Made by a program: the position numbers and the translations under genes. The notes beneath the pieces were generated by a model. The model saw only the letters and a program-made list of their open reading frames with translations, did no database searches and had not been told where the DNA came from. 64,000 nucleotides of DNA from Setomelanomma holmii (Eukaryota > Ascomycota > Dothideomycetes > Pleosporales > Phaeosphaeriaceae): assembly GCA_010015745.1 (NCBI GenBank), contig ML978201.1, positions 124,001 through 188,000 of the forward strand. Reading direction: 5' to 3'. Within the stretch, counting starts at the first letter, position 1. The number at the start of each line of letters is the position of its first letter. This document shows positions 54,695-64,000 of the stretch, in pieces.

Positions 54695-56548
54695 ATGTTG
54701 TCACGCACCCTTAGCCGACCTTTTCGGAAGATTCTGGCTGGACCGCGAGGCTTCCGGCTTGTCAGATACAACATGGCGTCTTCAGCGGATCAGGTGGCGC
54801 CCATTGAGAGCTTTGGTGAGAAGAGGCATGCAGAGACACCGTTGCGAAGCGAGGAAGGACCACGGGGAAGCTACAGGTTCAAGAACAAGAGGATGAAGAA
54901 TGGTCATGCGGAGACAAGCAAGATCTTGACGACGAATGGTACCAATGAGGAGATTTTGCTCCGCGATGTCACTGCCTTGATCAAAAACATCAACTTGGAA
55001 AGGGAAGGAAAAGCGACGTCTACAGACCTCCCGGAAAAGTTCACGGAGATTGAGGTCACCATCAAAGAAATCTCTTCAACAGGTGACGGGCTTGGATTCC
55101 AGACAGGCTCCGACTCGGATCAAGTCTACGTCGTCCCATTCACCGCACCAGGCGACACCGTAACAGCCAAACCCTTCAAGCACTTCGAAAAGGAAAAATA
55201 TTCCATGGCCGACTTTGTCAAAGTCAACACACCATCAACACACCGCGATTCATCCCTCATCAAATGCCCCTACTTCTCCACTTGCTCCGGCTGCCAATTC
55301 CAAATGCTGCCCTACTCCTACCAACTCCAACACAAGCGCTCGATCCTCGAAAAAGCCTACAAAAACTTCTCCAACCTGCCTCCAGACCTCATCCCCGTCA
55401 TCGGCGACACAATCGGTTCCCCCTTACAATACGGCTATCGCACAAAACTCACACCCCACTTCGACGGCCCGCCCGACGCACGCCGAAGCGACGGCCGCAA
55501 CGGCATCAAGCGCACGTTCAAAGAAGTTCCGCCCATCGGCTTCATGGAAAAAGGCACGCGCACCACCGTTGATATTGAGGACTGCCCCATCGGCACACAA
55601 GCCGTGCGCAACGGCAACAAGCGCGAGCGCGCACGCGTCGCCGCCAACATCAGCTCGTACAGAAAAGGTGCGACACTGCTTTTGCGCGAAAGTACGCAAC
55701 GCATTTCCAAACCAGCCTACGACGCTAGCAAAGAAGACGATCCCGATGCCGTAATCGAAGACCGCGGCGAGTATGTGCATCGGAAAATATGCATCACGGA
55801 CCCCAACGCAAGATCGACAGAGTACATTGACGAGTTCAAATTCGTTAATCCGGCTGGCTCCTTCTTTCAAAACAACAACTCCATCCTACCCCGTTTCACG
55901 CAGTATATACGCGAGCACATCCTCCCCTTTCCTTCCCCCTCTCCCCACACAGCCGCCAAACCCGAACAGGACATCGCACACCTAATCGACGCCTACTCCG
56001 GCTCCGGCCTCTTCACAATAACCCTCTCCTCGCTCTTCACCTCGTCTCTGGGAATCGACATATCCACCTCGTCCATCCAATCAGCCACACAAAACGCCCA
56101 GGCAAACAACCTCCCCGAGTCAAGCGCGAAATTCATAGCCGCAGACGCTGCGAAACTCTTCGCTTCCATCACCACTTCACCCGCACAGACGGTCGTCATG
56201 CTCGATCCCCCGCGCAAGGGGTGCGATGAGTCTTTCTTACGGCAATTGGTTGAGTACGGGCCGAAGAGGATTGTGTATGTGAGTTGTAATGTGCATACGC
56301 AGGCACGGGATGTTGGTGTTCTTGTTGGAGGCATGGGTGGGGTGGATGGTGGGTTCGGGAAGGGGGAGGGGTGTTTTGAGATTGAGAGTTTGAGGGGATT
56401 TGATTTCTTTCCGCAGACAGGGCATGTTGAGGGGGTTGCGGTGTTGAGAAGGAAGGAGGTCAAGAAAGATGGTGAGTATGCGGGAGAGGAAGTCGTAAAG
56501 GGAGAGATGGACGAGGCTGGCGAGGAGGTCGAGAGTGCCAAGGCCTGA
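54695..56548 (+). CDS. trm2: tRNA (uracil-5-)-methyltransferase Trm2
   Basis: A single exon of 617 residues. The first 26 residues are basic and amphipathic (MLSRTLSRPFRKILAGPRGF), like a mitochondrial presequence. A second ATG at 54773 (MASSADQ) could give a cytosolic or nuclear form, so dual targeting is plausible. A TRAM-like segment (ITVxEISSTGDGLGF-type region, residues about 125-165) precedes the cysteine cluster CPYFSTCSGCQ near 191-201. The methyltransferase motifs are DAYSGSGLFT, LDPPRKGCDES with the catalytic-loop aspartate, the nucleophilic cysteine in YVSCN, and the glutamate in TGHVEGVAVL. The enzyme makes m5U54 in the T-loop of tRNA using S-adenosylmethionine. The C-terminal 35 residues are Glu/Lys-rich and variable. 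Confidence 0.95.
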   Translation: MLSRTLSRPFRKILAGPRGFRLVRYNMASSADQVAPIESFGEKRHAETPLRSEEGPRGSYRFKNKRMKNGHAETSKILTTNGTNEEILLRDVTALIKNINLEREGKATSTDLPEKFTEIEVTIKEISSTGDGLGFQTGSDSDQVYVVPFTAPGDTVTAKPFKHFEKEKYSMADFVKVNTPSTHRDSSLIKCPYFSTCSGCQFQMLPYSYQLQHKRSILEKAYKNFSNLPPDLIPVIGDTIGSPLQYGYRTKLTPHFDGPPDARRSDGRNGIKRTFKEVPPIGFMEKGTRTTVDIEDCPIGTQAVRNGNKRERARVAANISSYRKGATLLLRESTQRISKPAYDASKEDDPDAVIEDRGEYVHRKICITDPNARSTEYIDEFKFVNPAGSFFQNNNSILPRFTQYIREHILPFPSPSPHTAAKPEQDIAHLIDAYSGSGLFTITLSSLFTSSLGIDISTSSIQSATQNAQANNLPESSAKFIAADAAKLFASITTSPAQTVVMLDPPRKGCDESFLRQLVEYGPKRIVYVSCNVHTQARDVGVLVGGMGGVDGGFGKGEGCFEIESLRGFDFFPQTGHVEGVAVLRRKEVKKDGEYAGEEVVKGEMDEAGEEVESAKA

Positions 56549-56997
56549 ACGCGAAGTGGTTCCTGAGAACCATCAGAACACGCTTGGGAGGCGTCACTTT
56601 CATGATGACATGGAGATGGTGGAATGACTTTTCATTATTGCCTTCAACCTCTGCGATCAGCTGTTCTTCTCGTCGAGGTTGTCGCCACTACCGCACAGCG
56701 TGCGCGGATGTCAGTACAACGCATTTGCTAGACATGATAGGGTTGGGTGATGAGTCGGCGATGTCTCCTGAGTATAAGATTGCCGCGAATGCTCGCTAGA
56801 GATGCAATAGCACTATGAAAATGAGAGCCTGGCCGGCATGGCTTTCACAAAGGTGAGAGCCAATGATAAAGCTGCGTCAGAGAGTATATTTCGAGGTCTT
56901 CGTGTCGGAAGCAGGTGGTAGGTTGTTACAAATAGCTGTGTGGCTATGGGGTGATGCAAGGAGACGCGTTGGGCCACATGGAGGAGTGCCAAAGATG
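56549..56997. other. Convergent 3' region
   Basis: Between the stops of trm2 (+) and the threonine aspartase gene (-). Nothing protein-like or RNA-like recognised. Confidence 0.45.
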
Positions 56998-59070
56998 TCA
57001 CCTGTATCGTTGGACAGTCGGCTTCTGTCGCTTGTTGCGTTTCAATGGCATCATTCGGCCTCCCTGTGCAATCTGTCCATTGCCGTTGCTTCGTGACATG
57101 GTACATCTCGGCACAGAGTCATCTGAAGACATGGATGCTATCGCAAACGAGTCGGTGTTATGTCCAAAGTAGAGCAACATGCCGCCGCTCATCTTCTTGA
57201 GGCCCAGAATGCCAATGGCGCCAGCAGAATTGCTGTTCTTGACGCTTGGATGACCTTTGACATGTCAGTCCTAATCAATGGCCAAGATAACGGACTCACC
57301 CATGAAATCATTTTCGATCATCGCCTTAAGCGCCTCATCCTCCGTAACCTCAACATACTCTCCGCCTCGAGCTTTCTTGACCCCTTGATACAGCCGTTCA
57401 GCGCATACTGTAGCGGCCATGGTCGTTGCCATGTGTTCGCCCGTCCCGCTGGTAACGGTGGCTACACAGGCTTCCTCCGGATCGTCAGGGTCGACGGGAA
57501 TAACAGCGGCTCCGACACCAACCAGAGCTGCTGGACCAACGCGGCCTCGATATTTCATTCCGATGCCGCCAGATGAAGCACCACAAGCGATGTTGCCCCG
57601 GCTGTCGACAGCGATAGCTCCAACAGTGTCTGTGATGTGATCCTCCTCTCCTTCAGGTTGTCTGGCTACAGCTTTTGTTGGCAAAGGAGGAAGCGGAGCG
57701 GTCTCCTTCACGTGTCCCAAAGGGGTCGTCACTAGTGGTGAGGGGGCCATAGTTTCTCTATCGGTCGGTGTCGTTGGTAGCGGCACAGATAGAGCTTCGT
57801 TCGCCGGTCGATCGAGCTTGATGATACCCGATATCTTCGCGCTGGAGTTGGAGCCCGACTCGTCGCCCGAGCCATCGGCCCACGCATTATGTCCGGACGA
57901 GGGCGCAAACCGGACCGGGCCACTGTTCATATCTTCCATTTCGGCGTCTTCTGCAAAATGATCTGAGTCTACAGGTCGAGAAGCCCGATACTCTCCGAGC
58001 TGGCTGATGGTTGGGACCTTTTGTGTGCTGTTGATAAAAGCACTGCGTGAAGACTCCGTCACAGTGTGTGGTCGCACCATTTCAGGAACAGGAGACGGGT
58101 CAGATGTATCCGGTGTTGCCACGCGGTCGCCCTGGTACGAGCTCGAAGACTTATCCGACACAGGCAGGGAAGGATCGGAAGGAGTGTTGGAGACATCCTC
58201 AGTGGTGTAGTAGAGGATGTCGTCCGATGCAGATGGAGACGGCGATCGCGGCATGCCTCGAAGAAGGTTTTCGGTGTGCTGTTCACGCATCCTGTTTTGA
58301 GCGACCTCGTCTTCAGGCGCGACATCGGCCCTCATCTTCCAGTATGATGGATGATTGCCAGACTTTTGGCCTTTGCGTTGGGCGGCCTTGAGGTCTGACC
58401 GCCACCGAAGCCAGCGCTCCTTCGCAGCAGGAGACACCAGCGCATCGTGAGGCAGTACGGGCATGCCCTGCTCAACCGCGAACTCAGTGGCTCCTTGGCC
58501 GACGAGTAGATTGGGAGGCACACGACGAAGCGTTAGTGAGTGCATGGTATGTTTATGTACCAAGCGGGCCAAGGAAATGGGGTTCTTGATCTCTGCAAAG
58601 CATGTCAGTCCCGTTGCAAATGGTGGCAGAGGAGCATACGAGCGACTGCACCGACGGCTCCGCTGCGTCCGTGATGGTCGACAATAGCAGCGTCACACTC
58701 AACTACTCCGTCCATGGCTAGATTGCTCCCATATCCTGCATTGGTAATCTCCTTGTCTTCGAGTGTTTTGATCGCAGCTTCAACGGCGTCAACAGCCGTG
58801 CCACCATTCTTGAGGATCAACATTGCCAATTGTGCGGCACTGGAACATGTTAGTCAATGTGACTGCCTCCTGCTGCTCATGCGGATCCACTCACTCGTTG
58901 CAGGCTTCGAGGTGGATCCTCTCATTCTGATGGCTGTGATAGCCAGCACCGGCGTGAACGTATATGCAGCACACGTCGTCGCTCGGCGGACTGCGCGTTG
59001 CTTTTCGCACGTGTGGTTCAAGTTGATAGGCACTGTCCGTAGAAGTGTACTGTTGGGTCGAGGCCGACAT
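56998..59070 (-). CDS. Threonine aspartase (Taspase-1-like, Ntn-hydrolase)
   Basis: Exons 59070-58895, 58839-58640, 58592-57300 and 57254-56998 give 641 residues. Introns of 55, 47 and 45 nt have GTGAGT or GTATGC donors. Junctions restore LEACNDAAQLAMLILKNGG, VGAVAQIKNPISLARLV and NDFMGHPSVKNSNSAG. The N-terminal part matches type-2 asparaginase/taspase (CIYVHAGAGYHS; GTAVDAVEAAIKTLED; GYGSNLAMDG). The nucleophile is Thr448 in DTVGAIAVDSRGN, followed by the substrate-binding GMKYRGRVGPAA and SGTGEH. These enzymes cleave themselves before the threonine to become active. Taspase-1 then cuts nuclear regulators after aspartate. A Ser/Asp-rich, disordered segment of about 200 residues sits between the substrate-fold half and the nucleophile, making this protein much longer than human Taspase-1 (420). 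The frame stays open upstream of the ATG, but no other ATG is present. Confidence 0.9.
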
Positions 59071-59784
59071 GCCCTTGGTTGCGAAAAGGCGTTGTCGGAA
59101 GCTGCGAAGGGTTGGCAGTGCTGCGGCTGTCGGGGAGTCCGCGAAGACAAAAAGTTCAGATTCTGTAGTGGCGCTCAGAATGTCATCTGTATAGGTCGAT
59201 AGGACTGGAAGAGATGCGTGATGTAGGGAAATCTGAAAGGTATCTTGTAGGTGAAGCGAAGAATGAAATGAACGAAATCGCCGCAGCGGGGTTCAGGTGG
59301 AAGTAAGAAGAGCGTGTCACGTATGAGCAATTAGAGTGGGAGCAGTGTTCGTGAGTTGTAGGATTGGTGTCAGTAAGAGAGAAATGCAATGGCGAGGTAA
59401 GAGTTGGCATCGAGCGCTCCTTCCTCAAAGACTGCAGCTCTAGGTCGCGTGGCTGTGACGCGTAAATCTCATCACATACATCTCTTCAATGCGGCAGGAG
59501 CATCAATTGGGGCTGGCAGGCACGATCATGACTACAGCGTTGCTTGTTGTGACCTGCAGCGATCAGATGCACGACTACACAGCTCCCCGCCATTGACTTC
59601 ATTTCCGCTGCCAAGGGCGGAGCGGGGCGGTGCCTGATTCGTGAGCAGCCCACATCCTCCAACCTCCGCCATCCCACTACCACCACCAAGACACTGACAC
59701 ATCCAATTCGCGCCCACAGACCTCCACAAGTGGGCTTTCCCAAGCTGTTCTCCTGACTTGGCCACATCCACCCGCAGCAACATC
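59071..59784. promoter_or_regulatory. Divergent promoter region, threonine aspartase / arp3
   Basis: 714 bp between start codons. The part near arp3 is C-rich on the plus strand, a likely leader. Open frames here are short and overlapping. Confidence 0.5.
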
Positions 59785-61318
59785 ATGGCTTCCCAAACCC
59801 CCGCCGTTGTCATGGACAAGTAAGCTCCCAGCTGCCTGCGGGCATCCGCAATGCGATTGAGTACTGACGCTGGCACGCAGCGGCACGGGCTACTCGAAGC
59901 TTGGTATAGAAAGCCACGATAGAGCAAAAGCTTAGACCATAGTAACAGTGCATGACAGGATTCGCCGGCAACGACTCGCCCTCCTTCGTCTTCCCCACCG
60001 CAATAGCTACGAAAGGGCCAACAGGCGGTAGCGGCGGCTCAGGTTCTGGGCGCCCTGCGGTCGCGAACAAGCCCTCTTTTCTGACTGGCGGCGCTGGACC
60101 GAGTGGACATCTCTCTGGCAAGCGAGGGACGGAGGACCTGGACTTCTTCATTGGCGACGAGGCACTCTCGGCCGCAGCAGGCACCGGCTATGGCATCAAC
60201 TACCCAATTCGCCACGGTCAAATAGATAACTGGGTATGCTGGCGCATGAAAGATAGTGGGGGTCAAGTGCTGATGTATGCAGGATCTCATGGAGCGCTTC
60301 TGGTCCAACTCGATATTCAAGTACCTTAGAGTGGAGCCTGAAGACCACCACTTTCTGCTGACAGAACCGGTATGACCCAAATTCTGCGAGATCACAAGGT
60401 GCTAATATGAGGCAGCCACTCAACCCACCTGAAAATCGCGAAGCTACCGCCGAGATCATGTTCGAATCGTTTAACGTTGCTGGTCTGTACATCGCTGTTC
60501 AAGCCGTTCTTGCGCTGGCCGCTTCGTGGACAAGCTCTAAAGTGCAGGATCGATCCCTCACAGGAACCGTCATCGACTCAGGTGCCGGTGTGACCCACGT
60601 TATCCCAGTCGCCGAAGGCTACGTTATTGGTTCTTCAATCAAGAGTGTACCAATTGCCGGTCGCGACATTACACAATTCGTCCAATCACTTCTCCGAGAA
60701 CGCGGCGAGCCAGACTCGTCACTTCAGACTGCTGAGCGCATCAAGGAAGAATACTGCTATGTGTGTCCGGACATCGTCAAAGAATTTGCGCGCTTCGATC
60801 GCGAGGCAGACGACCGGTTCAAGAAGCACACTGTCAACTACGCAAACGGCAAGACCACCACTGTCGACGTTGGATACGAACGTTTCCTTGCGCCCGAAAT
60901 ATTCTTCAATCCCGAAATTTACTCGTCCGATTTCCTGACCCCGCTGCCCACCATCGTCGACAACGTCATCCAAACCTCGCCTATCGACGTGCGAAGGGGC
61001 CTATACAAGAACATTGTTCTATCTGGTGGTTCTACGCTATACAAGGACTTTGGGCGTCGCTTGCAACGCGACATCAGGCATCTAGTAGACGCCAGGATCA
61101 AGGCCTCGGAAGCACGAAGTGGTGGTGCCAAGAGCGGTGGTTTGGAGGTGCAGGTTATCACGCACAAGAGGCAAAGACACGGACCGTGGTTTGGAGGAAG
61201 TTTGCTCGGACAGACACCTGAATTCAAGAGCTACTGCCACACGAAAGCGGAGTACGATGAAATTGGCCCCAGCATTGTCCGCAGGTTTGCGCTGTTGGGT
61301 GGGCCGGGTAGCACGTAA
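59785..61318 (+). CDS. arp3: Actin-related protein 3 (Arp3), Arp2/3 complex
   Basis: Five exons (59785-59819, 59881-59903, 59959-60233, 60283-60369, 60416-61318) give 440 residues. Introns are 46-61 nt, all GT-AG. The second exon has only 23 nt and encodes the phosphate-loop residues GTGYSKLG. Joined sequence begins [20 protein letters not shown], the actin-fold nucleotide site. It continues with GIQ-type [38 protein letters not shown], the second phosphate loop [14 protein letters not shown], and [18 protein letters not shown]. The insertion around residues 30-65 (Gly/Ser/Pro-rich, [11 protein letters not shown]) and the C-terminal [19 protein letters not shown] are Arp3 features. Arp3 with Arp2 nucleates branched actin in the cytoplasm, as in endocytic patches. 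Exon density is highest at the 5' end. Confidence 0.96.
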
Positions 61319-61429
61319 GAGAAGAGAATGTGAAGAAAGTAGTCGTGGATGTGCAAGTGGGTGTTGAGCAAGCATGAACTCAGCGTGCCAAAATTCAAAA
61401 CGATAAGACTTTCTAAGGTCACGATTGAC

Positions 61430-63065
61430 TCACGTTGTGTTGTTTGACGAGCTGACCCGATCCCACAATCTCATCCCAGGTTTGTCGTACGTTATACATA
61501 TCCAACCAAGCCCACACAACACCCTCTTCACCTCTTCCCAACTCTCGACATCCATCCTTTCACACACATTCCTCGCCAGCGCCACCATCCACCCTTCATC
61601 GTCCACCTCATCCAAAACAGTCGCCCAGCCCACGAAGCAAGCCCACATCATCACCTCATCACTCTTCCCCAATGCCATCCTCTTCATCGCATCCCTCAAC
61701 ATGCCCGCAAGTAAATCATACCGCGACTGCCCCTTTCCATACTCAGGCATCAGCGTTGTCATTATCGCGACGAGAACTAAATGCACCAAATCGTCCAGCG
61801 GTGCGGTTTGACGGTGTGTAGGCGAGAGAGGCGCGTAGGCAAGGAGGTGATGTAAATGAGCTGAAATGAGGTCTGAGTAGTCTAGATAATCGATCTTTTT
61901 GGGCTGATGGAAGGAAGGGAACGGAGTGCTGATAGTGTTTAGTGTGTAAGTGAGATTTTGGATGGCGGTGAAGTGGGAGTGGAGAGGCGGGGAGAGATAT
62001 GGGATGGTTTGGAAGGAGGGCTTGGGTGATGGCTTTGGGCGGGTATTGGTGATGGAGACGGCGGAAACTTCATCCAGACTGAACGAAGGCATCGAGCCAT
62101 CTTGTAAAGCGAATTCGAGCGCTAATCTATCGTACGTTACGTCTCATTAGCTCGCATCATACATATGAAGATATCTGGGCTGGGTGTACGGGGTGGTGTG
62201 CTATACCTCCAAGGTTTCTGCGCCAACACCCGATGCTCCTGCATCAACTTTTCCAACCCCCCTCTGAGTTTAATCATCCGTTTCAACCCCTCAAAGTGCA
62301 CGAGGCCAATGGCATGTTGATGATGCACGCGCTGGAATACAGCTAACATGGTGACTATCGCGATGGCCTTGTCGCTGCACGCTTCCGGGCTGGAGAGACG
62401 CTCGTTGGTGAGGCGGTACGCGCGAGAGATGTGTGTTAGTGCTTCTTTGGAGATGGTGCGTGGCCCGCCGAAATGTGTTGGGAAGGAGGAGGATATGGCT
62501 AGGATGGTGTAAAAATCTGTGTTCCGAGTGAGACTAACTATTGCTATTTGACAAAAGCAACGGGCAGGATATGGATATTACAGGAACATGGGTGTGGAAC
62601 ATACAAGCTTTATCCTCAAGGCCATATTGGAGCCACGCGTAGTGAGAGAGATCGACCTCGCTGCAGAAATCGGGAGGATACAAGGCTTTGGAAATCAAGT
62701 GTAACTCTGCATCAAGCGCCTGGAGTCAGTCACAATGCTCTTGTTATCTTGATGGGACGCCTACACGTACTTCGATACATAAACCTCCTCGTCTGCGGAC
62801 CAACGTGGTCTGGAAACGACGCAATGGTGAGTTCGTGCCACAATAATCTGTCTAGACTCAATGTATGTTTTAATTCGAGTTCAAGCATCTCTTGAGGCTC
62901 TGGGTCTTTTTTGTTTGCGAGGGATATACACGGGAGGTTTTGGTGCTTGAGTGGTGTTCGAGCTGGACGAGAACGACCAGCGTTCTTGCCGCGCATCACA
63001 TGAGAGCGAATGAGGCGGCGGTCTCTTGGAGTGATGTTTGGTTCTGTGACAAACTGGAGAAGCAT
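61430..63065 (-). CDS. Fungal-specific transcription-factor-like protein without zinc cluster
   Basis: Exons 63065-62771, 62706-62605, 62516-62207 and 62126-61430 give 467 residues. Introns of 64, 88 and 80 nt have GTACGT, GTATGT and GTATAG donors. All phases agree, and junctions restore FMYRKLHLISKALYPP, LEDKAYFYTILAISSSFP and KPWRLALEFALQDGS. The N-terminus MLLQFVTEPNITPRDRRLIR followed by SHVMRGKN is the short conserved box that opens many fungal proteins with a C-terminal transcription-factor domain but no Zn2Cys6 cluster. The middle holds ALTHISRAYRLTNERLSSPE and IGLVHFEGLKRMIKLRGGL, characteristic of that domain. An upstream open frame (to 63316) might add a 5' exon, but no phase-compatible junction was found. 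DNA binding is not evident. A regulatory role is inferred. It is divergent from a dehydrogenase. Confidence 0.82.
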
Positions 63066-63676
63066 GTTTGTGAAGCTGATACCTGAGATGTTTCTTTGTG
63101 GTTATTGCTAAAGGAGAGAACGAGTGGGTTGTATAGGCGTTGGATACCCAAGGCGGAACGCGATGCCCAGATGTGTTGTGAGGTCTGAAGGGGAGTCGAA
63201 AGGCCTACGGACGAGATCGTCTCGGACATGGCGCAATAATTACCGCGTACCAGATCCTGGAAGCTGGTTTTGTAGTCTGTCGGAGGAGCAAGGGACATGG
63301 AACTCGAGGCTGACATGTCAAAAGGACGCTAGGCCGAAAAAGGTTGCCAATCTCTGATTGGTTGATCAAAGTATGGACGAATCACGAGTCGGCTTCTATG
63401 GTGATGCACGTACTCACGTACCCATCTCACAGCCTCAAACAATCTTGCGAGACAAATTTTAGCTGAAATTCGTCCGAAGTAACTCTATGTCCGTCCTGAC
63501 CGTGCGGTAGGGCGTGTTGGTGCGCGAGCATAAAAAGCAGCAGCTGGCCCTTGACATGGTTTTCCATCTCCGTCTTCATTCTCTTCATTCCCATACATGT
63601 ACCTGGATATCTTCATTGCTCCAGATTCTATAGCCTCTCATATTTGCCAGTCACATACCAGCTCAATTTCGTCATA
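63066..63676. promoter_or_regulatory. Divergent promoter region with TATA-like element for the dehydrogenase
   Basis: 611 bp between start codons. A CATAAAAAG sequence at 63529-63537, about 140 bp before the dehydrogenase ATG, followed by a CT-rich stretch (TCCATCTCCGTCTTCATTC), looks like a TATA box with a pyrimidine-rich initiator region. Activity is inferred. Confidence 0.5.
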
Positions 63677-64000
63677 ATGTCCATGCGCCAAATTTTCGCT
63701 GAACAATATGTCAAACTTCCAGTCCTCGTCAACTCAACAACCTGTCTCGGAAAGACCTACATTGTAACGGGATCCAACAATGGCCTTGGGCTCGAGACAG
63801 CAAGGCACCTCGTTGGTGCTTCTGCCTCATGCGTAGTTCTCGCTGTGCGCAATCTCGCCGCTGGGGAGAAAGCGAAAGCCGATATTGAGTGCACTACCAG
63901 AAAGATGGGCGTCGTGCAAGTCTGGCACTTGGACCTGTCCTCCTCCGAATCCGTCAAGAGGTTCGCTGCAAAGGCGGAAGCAGAACTTGTAAGGATCGAT
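63677..64000 (+). CDS. Short-chain dehydrogenase/reductase, 5' part (cut by window end)
   Basis: From ATG 63677 the frame is open to the last base, 108 codons, so the gene continues beyond the window. After an N-terminal extension of about 25 residues (MSMRQIFAEQYVKLPVLV), the cofactor motif TYIVTGSNNGLGLETARHL contains the T-G-x3-G-x-G fingerprint. VVLAVRNLAAGEKAKADIE and the LDLSSSESVKRFA motif (the D-L adenine-contact site) follow. The arginine after the second strand (AVRNL) suggests NADP preference. The layout fits fungal retinol-dehydrogenase-like or WW-oxidoreductase-like SDRs that often act in secondary metabolism. The catalytic Tyr-x3-Lys lies outside the window. It is divergent from the transcription-factor-like gene. 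Confidence 0.88.
   Translation, partial: MSMRQIFAEQYVKLPVLVNSTTCLGKTYIVTGSNNGLGLETARHLVGASASCVVLAVRNLAAGEKAKADIECTTRKMGVVQVWHLDLSSSESVKRFAAKAEAELVRID

Noticed and set aside
62996..63316. Minus-strand open frame upstream of the transcription-factor-like gene, as an extra 5' exon
   Set aside because: A GTACGC donor and CTCAG acceptor exist, but the joined phase does not match the frame of MLLQFVTEP.
1..64000. CRISPR arrays, rRNA genes, intact transposons or biosynthetic core enzymes
   Set aside because: None seen on reading both strands; CRISPR is not expected in a fungal nuclear genome.

Overview
The window looks like nuclear DNA of a filamentous ascomycete, most likely of the Dothideomycetes type (inferred from gene repertoire; no marker sequence fixes the species). 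Genes are about 2 kb apart on both strands. Introns are short (45-90 nt), with GTAAGT/GTATGT/GTACGT donors and CTAAC/CTGAC-like branch sites. Two families typical of filamentous fungi (HET, DUF6594) are present only as relics. I rebuilt most multi-exon genes by checking that splice phases restore a continuous, family-like reading frame.

Layout. 0-9.6 kb: an MpaB-like ER oxygenase, a BED plus Zn2Cys6 transcription factor, the Hsp90 co-chaperone p23, ESCRT-III Vps24, a HAD phosphatase and a TTC1-like TPR protein. 9.7-17.5 kb: an accessory, decaying island with a small minus-strand unknown gene, relics of a DUF6594 gene, a retropepsin-like multi-exon gene and a HET gene, and a broken berberine-bridge-type FAD oxidase. 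18-25.5 kb: one intronless 2504-codon coiled-coil protein with two kinds of internal repeat. 27-34.9 kb: an MCT-like MFS transporter, two conserved unknowns and a La-motif (LARP1/Slf1-like) RNA-binding protein. 38-48 kb: an F-box protein, TAF10, mitochondrial uS19 (four exons, one of 16 nt), Mre11 and a long disordered protein with an eIF4E-binding motif. 49.6-61.3 kb: an NRC-2/Fpk1-type AGC kinase, DASH subunit Dad3, mitochondrial uS5, the tRNA m5U methyltransferase Trm2, a Taspase-like threonine aspartase and Arp3. 61.4-64 kb: a fungal-specific transcription factor without a zinc cluster, divergent from a short-chain dehydrogenase cut by the window end.

Most genes are housekeeping: translation (uS19m, uS5m, Trm2, LARP, eIF4E-binding protein), genome maintenance and mitosis (Mre11, Dad3, TAF10), and trafficking or cytoskeleton (Vps24, Arp3, the flippase-type kinase). 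They are arranged as divergent or convergent neighbours rather than as a cluster. No biosynthetic cluster, CRISPR array, rRNA, convincing tRNA or intact transposon was seen.

The clearest non-routine signal is the 10.6-17.1 kb island. Several independent reading frames there carry repeated in-frame stops that are mostly one C-to-T step from CAG or CAA, while frame and splice sites are otherwise preserved. That is what repeat-induced point mutation, or a similar C-to-T process, would leave.
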